Positions 1-10,251 of a stretch of DNA of 64,000 bases are shown piece by piece. Origin of the DNA: Ptychodera flava (taxonomy: Eukaryota > Hemichordata > Enteropneusta > Ptychoderidae); the NCBI RefSeq assembly GCF_041260155.1, contig NW_027248396.1, positions 62,001 through 126,000 on the forward strand, written 5' to 3'. The notes under the pieces were generated by a model. That model did no database searches. It was not told where the DNA came from and saw only the letters and a program-made list of their open reading frames with translations. The translations under genes were made by a program, and so were the position numbers. Within the stretch, counting starts at the first letter, position 1. The number at the start of each line of letters is the position of its first letter.

Positions 1-727
1 TAGCAGTTTTAAGAACGAAGGTGAAATGCAATGGTAAACCCCATACCCTATTAGACCAGCAAACCAAAATATGAACTCAGTTACACCATGCGCTGGCAAA
101 TGTTTACACATCTGGTGACTCTGCGGTTGTACTTCACTGACAGTTGATAGTTGGGAGGCTCTTTATGCTATACAATAGCGATTTTCAACAATCAAAATTC
201 CACTTATCCCCAGTATACCAAGCAGTCGATTTTGATAAACAGATCACCAAGGTCGCCTTGTTATTTACATTTAATTTTTGAGCCAAAAGAATTTTAATGC
301 ACGTGCGTTTTTTTGAGTAAGACAAACATATGCATGACTTTCTTTGTAAAACTTAAATTTTGAACTTTTCATCGACCAAGCTGATAAAAAGTGTACGACA
401 CAGGTGACCTCTTCGGAGTTGAAATATATGTCAGTGAGCCACTACCTAAAAAACGTCTTTACGCTGTATACAATAGTATTAAAACCAATGCAATTATTTC
501 AATTTCGACCTAACTTGGAGTGTATACGAAAACAAAGCGCAATTTCCCACCTGAAAGTGATTATTATAATTATGTATGACAAAAGACGTAAAGTCATGTT
601 AAAGGTATGATCATGCTGTTAAGAATGTTAAAAATTAGATCATTAAACTTTGACCATTATAAGTATATTTGACTTTGGATTTAGCGAATACTGCATGTCA
701 CAAACTTTCTATTCTGTTTTTCCTCAG
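1..727. other. AT-rich non-coding stretch upstream of first recognised exon
   Basis: No convincing coding exon, RNA gene or repeat is seen. The first supported exon of gene A starts at 728 in the middle of a codon, so this stretch is read as an intron or upstream sequence of that gene. The last bases before 728 form a pyrimidine-rich splice acceptor. Confidence 0.5.
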
Positions 728-842
728 TTCGGGTGGCCAGTCTGGAAATTTGCCCTCCATTCACCTTATTTCAACCTGTTTGAGGACTGACCACGAGGAT
801 AAATCATACATCATTGACATCATACCAGGAGTAAAGGATATG
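728..842 (+). CDS. Gene A, exon 1 seen (start of first ZU5-like region)
   Basis: Internal exon bounded by a pyrimidine-rich acceptor ending at 727 (tttttcctcag) and a donor gtaaga at 843. One leading base completes a codon from an unseen upstream exon, so the gene's 5' end is missing. It then reads 38 codons (SGGQSGNLPSIHL ... IIPGVKDM) and ends on a codon boundary, matching the phase of the next exon. It is placed at the N-terminal edge of the first ZU5-like domain by position only; the peptide alone is too short to name. The start of translation is not in view. Confidence 0.6.
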
Positions 843-1951
843 GTAAGATTTCATTGTACACGTAGCATCTAACCCCTACAGTTCCCGTTTGAATAAGAGT
901 ACAGCAAAATTTTACAATACTTTATTTAATCATCCTTCACCTTCGTCTTTTCCTATTCACTCTGTTGTCATCCAATTACCTTCCTGTAACGTACGAGTTT
1001 CAGGTACTTTATCCAAACGAGTTGACTCATCTGAAATATTAAGTGCCGTATGATATCTGGAAAGGGAAAGAGAAGGCACAAGAGATCAAGTAATTTCAAA
1101 ACAAAGATAAATTTCCTCATTACACAAAACATCCAAAACTTTTGATGCGGAATCGAACTGACAGTGTGAGGCTAGATAAGACGTAGCAATCAGCTATCAG
1201 CTGTAAAAGGGTCCCTGTAGAGGGACCTTGGTGCAGCTGACATTTGTGGAGGGACCGTGCTGTACTGAACTGTTCAGCGCTATGGATTTATTATCGAAAG
1301 TCGACAACAAACAGAAGTTTTGCCATTCAATCGAATCTTTTTTGCTTTCCAAAATTCTAAGCTTGTGATCTTTTTGAAAGTCACGATAGTCCTAAGAATA
1401 CCTACGTTTTCGATTGTCGTTGCATTCTTCATAAATATGTTTGAAAATATTTTAGACCTCTCTGATCACTATTGCTGTCCCGCACAAGTGCGATAAAAGA
1501 TATCTGCCCGCCGATGGCTGATTTAACATGCTCTGGCGTCGGGACCGCGCGAGACACTATTTGACAAGTTTCGTATGTCTGATTGGTAAAGGTACGTTTG
1601 GGTGCATCTAATTCAACTTGACTGAAAATACAAAACATATATCCTAGTTGATAGGGCGTTTTAGCCATTAAATGAAAGTCACCCATGGAAATAAAACACA
1701 GTTCGCGACGATATTTTTGCAATTTGCAGCAATAATTTTAATTCATCAAAATCAAACAAAAAGGGAGAAGAGATTTCATGTGGCAATCCTATGCATCTTT
1801 TTGATTTACGTCATTATATTAGACTGTCATCATGGAGAAACATAACTTTTCACCTTCAGCTCGAAGTTGTGTGGCTCCGCGAAAAACACTCGTATACAGT
1901 GACGTAAAACAGGGGAAAGTCTTATGAAATTGTATATACTCATTTTTGTAG
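843..1951 (+). other. Gene A intron
   Basis: Begins gtaaga and ends catttttgtag. It holds no other recognisable gene. A small imperfect repeat of the phrase agggacc lies near 1209-1255. Confidence 0.55.
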
Positions 1952-2236
1952 GCTCACGTATTACAGGCGCAATTTTGCCTCGGTGTCACGGGCAAGTCTG
2001 TTAAGTTTCCTGGTATTATCTATGCGACGCGCATTACGAACGGAATTCAAATGCCAACGATTGGGAAATTCGAGTACATCGAATCAGATGTTATCCAGAT
2101 ATTTCACGGGAACGACGATGCCTTTATAGCGGATGTTACACTAGGATTTAAGATGGCCAGCAACCAGACAACAAGACCACATACGATTATGACAAGGGAT
2201 AATGGAACTACATGGAAAGAGTTACCGTCAACTCAG
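1952..2236 (+). CDS. Gene A, exon 2 (first ZU5-like domain)
   Basis: A 285-base exon, exactly 95 codons, phase 0 at both ends, with acceptor tttttgtag and donor gtatgt. It encodes a beta-rich stretch (FEYIESDVIQIF, IADVTLGFKM, TRDNGTTWKELP). The pattern of a hydrophobic strand, polar turn and a W-x-E-L-P strand resembles the C-terminal half of ZU5 domains of ankyrins, UNC5 and PIDD. The reading joins without a break to exons at 728 and 2763. Assignment rests on pattern and on the neighbouring UPA domain, not on a database match. Confidence 0.75.
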
Positions 2237-2762
2237 GTATGTTTCTGTTGAATTATGCTTGAAATGAATGACGTACTATTTTTTGTGCATCCGAAACACA
2301 GAAGCAGAATAGGATAACGAATGGTCAAAATAAGCTTGGGCATGTTCAGTATATTGACAAGACTGTAGATTTTATCAGCTGTTCAATACATTTTAGAACG
2401 CCAACAAAATTAATGGTTGTACATTCGTTAATCATTCGTCAGTCTCTGCGATAAGTTCAAAGACGAGGAATATGTGTCAGTCATTTTAACTTGAGAATGC
2501 CCTGCATAAACATAAATCATCCCACGATCCAGATATTTATCAATGGACCAGCAATTTTTATTTAAACGTAGCCATAGTAGTTCGGTTACACTATCGATTG
2601 CCCAAAATTAGCTGTTTCATTGACAGTTTTGTATCATAAAGTTGCTTTCAAGCAGAGTTGATGCAATCTATACCCTCTCGCAGCAACAAGGATGTATAGT
2701 GTCTAAATGATTTGGATAAATAAAGGCATGGAGAAAATAACTATTTGTCACTCTCCCCTCAG

Positions 2763-2945
2763 GTAGAAAATGTTGTCATCGCAAGTATCCCAAAGTCTGG
2801 TCACTTTATTGTCAAGTCAAAGCCATATCAAGATCAATTTCAAGTTGACGTTAGGGGTTGTGAATATACGTGTCCCCTGAACAGACTTTTAAGAATAAGA
2901 GTCCCTCAAAAGGCAACGCTAGAATCATTAGTTTATGACATAACG
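2763..2945 (+). CDS. Gene A, exon 3 (end of ZU5-1, start of ZU5-2)
   Basis: A 183-base, phase 0-0 exon between acceptor ctcccctcag and donor gtaagt. The N-terminal part ends the first ZU5-like domain with SGHFIVKSKP, which aligns with the HFS segment where some ZU5 domains self-cleave; here Ile (att, 2808-2810) replaces the Ser nucleophile. The remainder (FQVDVRG ... LRIRVPQKATLE) starts a second ZU5-like domain, with the usual strand plus V-P-x-x-A motif. The arrangement of two ZU5 domains followed by UPA is known from ankyrins and PIDD1. Confidence 0.78.
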
Positions 2946-3168
2946 GTAAGTCCAATATTTGTCTTGGGATACCGAAAGTACATCCATTTCCTTTGTTGTT
3001 ATCTTCCAAATTCGTTTATTAAGGCTTTATATTCTGTAGCAGCATTAATGCTGATTATTGAGTGTCTTAAGTTATTCAAAAAAGTCGCACGACTGTTGAT
3101 CTTTTTTAATGACGTATACCAATACGAAAATTGCTATTAATAAGGGATATCTGTCTCGTATTTTTCAG

Positions 3169-3467
3169 ATTGTGTACCCTAACCCAGTTCTAGTCCGAGC
3201 CGCTTTCCACCATCTTGGACAAAACGTTGAACAAGCGCTAAGTCCGATTATATATTTACGAGAAAAACATGGACGAAAAGTGCAGTTTCAAGAGGAGGTA
3301 ACAATAACGTTGCCTGTGATAAATCAACTCGACAGGGATGAAAGACAATGTACAACGCTCCTATTTGAAGATTATCTAATCGACAACAAATGGCGTGACA
3401 TCACCAATGGTATCCAATTATATGCTCACGGAGAATCAGTTTCCTTCAAAACAGATCACTTCTCAGG
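3169..3467 (+). CDS. Gene A, exon 4 (second ZU5 domain with HFS motif)
   Basis: Acceptor gtatttttcag, donor gtcagt at 3468, and two bases left over. The text SPIIYLREKHGRKVQFQEEV then TITLPVIN is the best ZU5 signature in the gene: a 'specific position, Gly, strand, x-V-x-L-x-L-P' core. The exon closes with SFKTDHFSG; the codons for H, F and S lie at 3457-3465. In PIDD1 and UNC5CL an HF-S in this position is the autoproteolysis site. The open frame runs 30 bases past the donor to a stop, so a short intron-retained form ending here is also possible. Confidence 0.8.
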
Positions 3468-5172
3468 GTCAGTATTCTTCACAATTTGTATTTATAAAAT
3501 ATAGGAAACCTGTTCTGTCCAGTTCTTTTGATCAGTATGTTATATTCGATCAATCTATCTTACTGTTACATTATAGTTGAAACCACCGCTGCTTGTTTGA
3601 GGAAGGTATTTTCGAGTGAGTCGTTGTGTCAAGTACTTCGACGTTGCGTTTACCCTTTATTATAACAAAAGTTGTGCCCATTAACGCTTCGCGCTAGGTA
3701 AAGTTTAAGTAGAAGGCAGTTAAGTAGCAAATAGTAAACGTGTCAGTGTAAAAATAGTACAAATATCCTTCATTGCCAATCAGAACTTTGGAAAGCTTTT
3801 ATTTATTCACACCTAGCTAATCTACCCATAATTAACAATATTTCTTCAAAAGGTATCGCCATCGATGTTCTGCCTGTGTTCCTCATTTTGCTCTGCTCCA
3901 TCAGTGTTGTGACATCCATCGTCAGCGAAGTGGCATAAAAAGGATAATGCCTCCAAACCAGCTTGCAATTCTATAGGCATTATTAACGGCAGCTCATGTG
4001 CCGCCAACTTTTAAAGTTCATCAATTTCGCAAAATCATCACAAAACATGTTTTGCAGGCTGATATACCGATTTTACATATTTTTGACCTTGAGCTAAAAT
4101 TTTGAGGGGAAAGTGGACTGTTCGAAACTGCCCTCCCACTGGCATACACGTAAAAATGTGCCGTCCCACTGAATTTTGATGCCCTCTGCCCCCAGTATCT
4201 ATGGCTTGCCCGCTACCCACTCCCAACACAATACAAGCTCCCCATTGCCCTGTCCCCACTACTGAAATTCGCCTGTTCCCACTGGGCAACCGAAGATCAA
4301 CCAAAACCGTGCGAGCATCAAGCAGACTGAGTATACCTTAATACATTGCTCCCCTCAAAGTTAGTTCTATCAACTATTGCTTTCCCTCCCTCTTGGCATT
4401 TTTTCAGTACCCACTGTCAAAAGTTTTCTCCTCGCCCCCTGAGAATAATAAAATTCTCCCCCGTGCACAGAAAATACAGTTTTTTTTCTCCCTGTCCGCT
4501 AATTAGTTTTGAAATTTGCCCTTCCGCTGAAAAAAAAACCCTACGCACGAACATCTTTTTTGCACGAACAGCTCAGTTGGTGGCACCGGCAGTTACAAGT
4601 GCTGCCAATGATAAGAAATGTAGACCGGAACTGCAGTCATTACTGCAGGCTGTAACGCATTGATGATATTTTTGCATGAAGTGCTTTGAGTGAGATAACC
4701 GTCATCCATAACAACATTGATGATTTTAGATCTGATCTTACGATGCATTTGCCGGTGAGTAAAAGAAATGCGATCGACTGTGAGTCACTCCTGACTGAAG
4801 GCAGTAAATGAACTATGACGCGGTCATCAATCGCCAACTTGTTTTATTATTCAAAGACTTAAATCAAGTCTGTTAGAAACGGGTAATCGGCCTATGACAA
4901 GTAGAACAGGCGATGCAAATCTTGTTCAATATTATGAAGCAATAATAAAAGCATCAGAGTTCATGTTCGATATGAACTCTTAACATAAACAAATACATCA
5001 GGATATGATGGCCAAGCCTCATATGACCGGGCATTTACTTCGAGTATCTAAGGAATACAATTTTGATCATGTGAGAGTTTATTCATAATGCATAAAATGC
5101 CTACATGTACGTTAAGTCACGAGCAAACTGTTACACATGCCGACTGTGCATGTCAACAATAGTTAGCTTAAT

Positions 5173-5268
<96 letters not shown>

Positions 5269-5300
5269 GATACACATTCTCTAGTCCTTCGATTTGCAAG
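3468..5300 (+). other. Gene A intron with C-rich dispersed repeat
   Basis: Intron between the ZU5-2 and UPA exons. About 4085-4600 is C-rich, with repeated phrases such as ctgccc and ccccact; similar text on the opposite strand occurs at 25200-25680 inside a small transposon, so a decayed copy of that family is likely. Near 3853-3973 a short open reading could join exon 4 in phase but adds no domain and is not accepted. The last 90 bases are a TC microsatellite. Confidence 0.5.
5177..5267. repeat. (TC)n microsatellite next to splice acceptor
   Basis: About 45 uninterrupted TC dinucleotides, followed immediately by tag at 5267-5269 and, 31 bases on, by the tttgcaag acceptor at 5300. The array supplies the pyrimidine tract for the UPA exon. 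Confidence 0.95.
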
Positions 5301-5766
5301 TATTAGCATTTATTATGATCTTGCACACGCATCGATAGTTGAAGCTATAACCAATTTGGTGGAGAGATCATGGACAGGAACATACTTAGCTCGCTTAATC
5401 CTATTACAAAGCGTGAAAAATAAAGATAGGCTACTTATAGATTGCGCTGAAAGTGAAAATGTTACAGATAGAATAGATAAATGGAAACGTTACGGATACA
5501 ATATGTCTGATGATGATATAATCCCATTTACATGTGATATCGATATAATGCATAGACAGAGAATCAATTTTCATGTCAATAATGACTTTGAGTTTTACAG
5601 CACATTTGAATGCGACCATATCACATGCAATCCTTATCAGTTGAACCATTGCGAATTAACCGTAAAACTTCATCCAGGTGTATCTGAACGACATTTAAAT
5701 AGAGGATCAGTAATATTCAGTTACAGTGAAGCCGATAATAAGACACTCAACTTCGTGGTAAAGTGG
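5301..5766 (+). CDS. Gene A, exon 5 (UPA domain)
   Basis: The reading frame is open from 5270 to the donor gtgagt at 5767. Acceptor 5300 (tttgcaag) is preferred because its one leading base completes the Gly codon left by exon 4; the alternative, tctctctag at 5269, gives a phase mismatch. It encodes about 155 residues: a hydrophobic strand TYLARLILLQ, then DRLLIDCAE, an acidic DKWKRYGYNMSDDD turn, FYSTFEC, and a final strand LNFVVKW. Length, strand order and position directly after ZU5-2 fit the UPA domain shared by UNC5, PIDD and ankyrin, which packs against ZU5 in those proteins. Confidence 0.78.
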
Positions 5767-5915
5767 GTGAGTGCTTGTAATACAGCATGTAAAGATGTGA
5801 TTTGATTCTGATTCATTCGCGTATCTTCAGGGCTAGTTATATTTTACTTCCAACCTTTAAATGCATATTATTAACACTGTAAGACAATGTGTCAAAAAAT
5901 GTCTGTTAGTTAAAT

Positions 5916-6096
5916 AATAACACATGAGAGCGAGGGCAAGATCACGATTTATTGCCTGCACAAGGGATGGTGGTCATGATCGAAATATTGATGATGCCCG
6001 AGCCGTAGGCGAGGGCATCATCAATATTTCGATCATGACCACCAGCCCGAGGGCAGGCAAAAAATCGTGATCTTGCCCTAGCTCTCATGTGTTATT
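5916..6096. repeat. Long hairpin MITE in gene A intron
   Basis: Two arms of about 84 bases, 5916-5999 and 6013-6096, are near-perfect reverse complements around a loop of about 13 bases. The ends read aataacacatgagagc and its complement. No coding content; read as a foldback MITE. Confidence 0.85.
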
Positions 6097-6453
6097 GTTT
6101 TTATTACACCGAACAAACTTCTTCGAGTACTGTTCGCATTTATGCATGAGTCCGGACCTCAGCGTAAAATGTTGTCAGTGCCAAGTCTAGGGTTGCCGCT
6201 GAAAGTTTGCCGATCTCCTCGGTTGCGTATCCAAATTTGTTGCTTGCATAGTCGCTGAACACAGAAATTGCATTCCTTGTTGCCATTTTCGTTCGTTTGC
6301 TGTTTACTTGCATCAAAATATCGTCTAACTGTGCCGGTGATAACTCTGCATGACGTTTCGCAGCGATAGTAGCAAGTACAAGCGAACGACAATTTGTTAA
6401 GCGCAGAAAGGATGCGCAGTAAGTAAAATGACGTCATCCATGTAATATCAAAT

Positions 6454-6516
6454 GCAGAGGGCATCATCAAGTTCGCAGAGGGCATCATCACGTTTGCAGA
6501 GGGCATCATCACGTTC
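6454..6516. repeat. 21-bp tandem repeat, three copies
   Basis: Three copies of gcagagggcatcatca plus five variable bases. The phrase gagggcatcatca also occurs in the right arm of the hairpin at 6011-6023, so the array probably grew from a copy of that element. Confidence 0.8.
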
Positions 6517-7057
6517 TTTTACATGTCACGTGAGTCGTGTTTAACCAATGGCAGTGCACGCTGAATGAGTGAGGTGTAATAATAATTATTGCAACTAATT
6601 TCACTAAAAGGACATGTAAATTGTTCTTTGCATTTATGTGATGTGCATACATTTGTACTCAGTCTCTTCTCTCCAAATCATTCATTTGTGTGCGTCTCGG
6701 CTATATCTCTTTCTGCCTTGTTCAAACTGAACGAATCACTGCATCAATTCGAACAATACAGATAAATTTACACTAATGAGTGATCTGTATTATAGAATAA
6801 TACACGTGAATTTCACAAGAATCAACATGAATACCGGCTTGCTGAATACTATAAATGGATTTTTTGTCTTTATTATCTGTATACGCACTGTTCAGCAAAA
6901 ATATCGCAATAATCAATGCTGATATGGCAAATATTATTCATGCAGTGAATAACATTGCAAGAAAATGTCTTGAATATTTTTTATTGTCTATTGCAAATAA
7001 CAACAACAAGACATGTGTAAATTGCATTGCTGGAGTATGCGTATTTTCTATTCACAG

Positions 7058-7127
7058 AACAAGAGGCGGTCTGCTGATTCGAAGAAAAAAGATACACAGC
7101 ACCGGACAACTGAGGCTGTTGTTCAAG
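7058..7127 (+). CDS. Gene A, tentative linker exon
   Basis: A 70-base interval with acceptor ctattcacag and donor gtatag. Entered in phase 0 from the UPA exon it reads a basic linker (NKRRSADSKKKDTQHRTTEA) but leaves one extra base, which does not fit the next exon. Entered in phase 2 it reads TRGGLLIRRKKIH ... LLFK and exits in phase 0, which fits the next exon but needs the weak donor gtgggt at 5763. Either an additional small exon is missing or the second reading is right. Confidence 0.35.
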
Positions 7128-8393
7128 GTATAGCATATTCTCTGTCTTATCCATAATGGTTAGAATGTTAGTCAAGGTATTTGATAGACTTATTCTGTTT
7201 GTCATTAGCATTTTTCCGGAAAAAGTGAACTGAAATGATGAAGTGTATACCCTATGAGACGAGCAATGCAATGCTTACACTAAATTACAGAATATTCTGG
7301 CAAATCTTTAATTTTTTGTTGACTATGCGATAGTACTCACTGACGAGTTATATATCTTTTCCAACCTAATTTTGATTCCCGCATTGTTCACTACAATCAT
7401 TTATTACCACAGTCCCTTTATTTTATTACGAACAGTTTTCCTTAAAGTAGAATTATTACATACATTTATTTTCAACATGTAAGCATTGAGGTAGCATGCG
7501 CTTCGAAATTTTAACACTGGAACTTTTGATCTAATAAAAGAAACTTAAAAATCATTCCATTTTGATAAAGAGAATACAAACTGACGGCCAGTGGGCCAGA
7601 TGTGTTATTAGAGAAACAATTTGTCCATCTTGCTTTTGCGAAAACGGAAGAGTTCTTTGAAGCCCCTACCCCTATTTGTTTTCTCTTAGGTAGGATATAA
7701 CATCACTTCGAAGTATGCTTACCCTTAAACAAACCTTAACCCTAATTCAAAACCTCTCCAAAAGTTGTATTGATGTGCTTCTTCCGAGTAAAGTCCGTGA
7801 TTAAAGTTATTTTCAAGAATGAGGGCTTAAAGGAATTTTTGCCATCCAAAAATACCGCCATCTCCTTGTAAACCAATAGACCGAAAATTGAATATCAAAT
7901 TTCACAAGAATTGGCGAATTGAAAACTTTAAGCAAACGTCTAAATATTCACACCAGTGGTAGACTAACAAGACATTGTAAAATATTATGATCATGTGCCC
8001 GAGTAACATTCCAGCTTCATAATGCACCATTCTAAATTATCAAAACTAACTGCCTTCCATCATGGTTTTGCTTGCTGGTAAATAATAGCTAACAGCCAAA
8101 GTTCCTACGTTTGCTCAACTTCAAATACCCCATTCGTGAATTTATTTTATATTTTTTTTGATGTCTGTTTTGTTACAATTAAATATATTCACGAAGATAA
8201 AGATAATTTCAGAGAAATTATTCTTAGCTCCAATATTTTAGGTAAAAACTATCGATAGCTGAAGACATGTACACTGTTGTAAGGGACAGTTTCGAATAGT
8301 CATTTACGGTAGAGGATAGGAAAATCAATAATAAGTGCTTGGTATGGCTCAAGTATCCAACATTAATGTAACTGACGTTACTTTCTTCACTAG
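7128..8393 (+). other. Gene A intron
   Basis: No coding signal or named repeat is recognised. It ends in the acceptor ctttcttcactag. Confidence 0.5.
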
Positions 8394-8533
8394 GTCAAGG
8401 AACTGTCAACAGATACAGTTATGGTCAATGCGCTGTCATCAGGTATCGTCTTGGCCAAAGTTCTTCATCCTTCTTGCAAAGAATTCCTCAGGGAGATAAA
8501 GCCACTGTCTAGGGATGATGCAAACGATAGCAT
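8394..8533 (+). CDS. Gene A, exon 7 (helical linker before glycosyltransferase)
   Basis: Acceptor ttcttcactag. It is open in phase 0, reading VKELSTDTVMVNALSSG, LAKVLHPSCKEFLREIKPLS and DDANDS. The text is amphipathic and helical in character; I do not recognise a family. The chosen donor is gtatta at 8534, weak in sequence but leaving two bases that complete an Ile codon with the next exon and so feed the glycosyltransferase frame correctly. Reading on past the donor reaches a stop after about 16 further codons. Confidence 0.6.
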
Positions 8534-9014
8534 GTATTACCTGAGCAGTCACTGTTATTTTATTTTAGATTGTTACATCTGAAACGTGTGGTCATTGCCA
8601 ATAGCTTATTACTTGAGCGGTCATTTAAATTTTAGAGCATCTTTCAAAGTGGCGAGAGCGCATCAAAAATCTATTGTCACAGAGAGAAGATAAAAAGTAT
8701 AGCATACTTTTTATATGTACGAAACAATAACATGCAAATGCTATCAAATTGTTAAGTCGTACTATCCAGAAACTACTATCGTAACCGGGGGAGAACGCTA
8801 TTCCGATCTCATTTCAAAAGTCTTTTTATTAGCTTTAAAGGATTGCAAGCTTAGACCATCAGAAGCACTAAAATCATTGTAAAGATGACACGACAGGGTC
8901 TGCCTTAAAATTCAACAACGGTCTGAGCGAACATTGAAATTTGAACAGACAACTAATTTACCTAAAGCAAATATTTACTTGAAATAAACCTTTTTCCATT
9001 TTATTTGTCTACAG

Positions 9015-10251
9015 CGGCACCGTCCTTATTTTAAACGATGAATGGGGAACGTCAAAAGGTGGCATTTCAACCGTTCATCGTCTCATCGCCAAGCAAGCCA
9101 AAGATGCTGGTTTTAATGTATACGTGACAACATTAAGCAAGCCATCAGACGACGAAAAGTCGGATGCAGAGAGCACAGGCATAAAAATAGTTTCTGCTGT
9201 CGTGAAAGGCAATCGTCCACTTGATTTAGAAATATTAACACATATTATGCCGTGAATTTTCCAGATAGAATCCTGCTATGAAGTCAACCCAAACATCATA
9301 ATCGGTCACATACCAGTCACAGCAGAGGGCGCACTCTATATAGGGAAAGACAAACTTGGTGGGAGGACGGTATTTCAGTTTGCCCACACTATACCAGAAG
9401 ACACGGACGTTTTCAAAGAGGGCGCAAGTCACAAGAAAACCGAACACAGAGAAAGATACATCATGGAAGTAGCGAAGCAATCAGATGTCTTCTTCTCCGT
9501 CGGCCCTCGAATATTCAACCGCTACGATGGAAAGTTTCGCGGCAAGAATGTAGTTCACATGCAGTACATTCCTTATGCCGATGAGGGGTTCTTTGACTTG
9601 GCAATCACGCCACCTGGCCCAAACCACCCCGTTCGAATCTTGACTTTTGGTCGTGTTGACGGAGTTGGTCACCTTAAAGGATATGACATCATTGCTGAGG
9701 CTCTGAGTGGAATCTGCAAATTGTACAGCGACGTGAATATGAAATGCCCTTTGTGGGATATCGTAGGAGTCCCTGATAATAAGTACGAAGAAAGCAAGGC
9801 TTTCATTGGTGAGTACAAAAAGTCAAATTTCCTCGACTACAAACTACATCCGTATTGCACACAGCAGGATATAATGGACAAACTGCAGCAAAGTCATCTA
9901 GTCATCATGCCTTCGATAAGTGAACCATTTGGTATGGTTGGTATGGAAGCAATCGCAGCAGGAGTTCCAGTCCTTATGACTGCACACTCTGGTCTCGCTG
10001 AGTTCATGAAAACACACTTCGGCTTGGATGGGAAGGAGTTGGTTGTCAACGTCGGCCTGGATGATACCGACCGAGAAAGAGATGTCGAGAAATGGCGGAT
10101 GCGTATCATAGATATGCTTGACCAGGAAAGCATACACGAAAGGTTCAAGAAAGCAAAGCAATTGAAAGAGGAATTAAAATCCTCACCAGAGATTAAGAAG
10201 ACTCATGAAGATTTCATGAGAATGCTTAGAGGAATTGTGGACATAGAATGA
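9015..10251 (+). CDS. Gene A, last exon: GT4-type glycosyltransferase domain
   Basis: This exon encodes most of a GT-B fold retaining glycosyltransferase. The N-terminal half begins GTVLILNDEWGTSKGGIST, with the Gly-rich loop after the first strand, then a helix and NVYVTTLSK. The C-terminal half has PVRILTFGRVDGV with LKGYDI (nucleotide-sugar side) and SEPFGMVGMEAIAAG; the two glutamates, codons 9922-9924 and 9946-9948, form the E-x7-E motif typical of GT4 enzymes. The stop is TGA at 10249. The frame is broken at 9241-9267: an in-frame TGA sits at 9253, while the other frame there reads YYAVNFPD, so two compensating indels are likely. No signal peptide is seen, so a cytosolic enzyme is inferred. 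Donor and acceptor are unknown. Confidence 0.88.

Noticed and set aside
3853..3973. Possible extra exon of gene A with a hydrophobic reading
   Set aside because: The frame that would join exon 4 has no ZU5/UPA character, the hydrophobic frame is out of phase, and the acceptor is poor; exon 4 joins 5301 cleanly.
7725..7745. Telomere-like ccttaaccctaa
   Set aside because: One copy only, in the middle of an intron.
9252..9264. A 13-base GT-AG intron removing the TGA in the transferase exon
   Set aside because: Too short to be spliced, and the neighbouring frame encodes plausible conserved residues across it.
9235..9672. Minus-strand open frames over the transferase exon
   Set aside because: Shadows of the plus-strand coding sequence.
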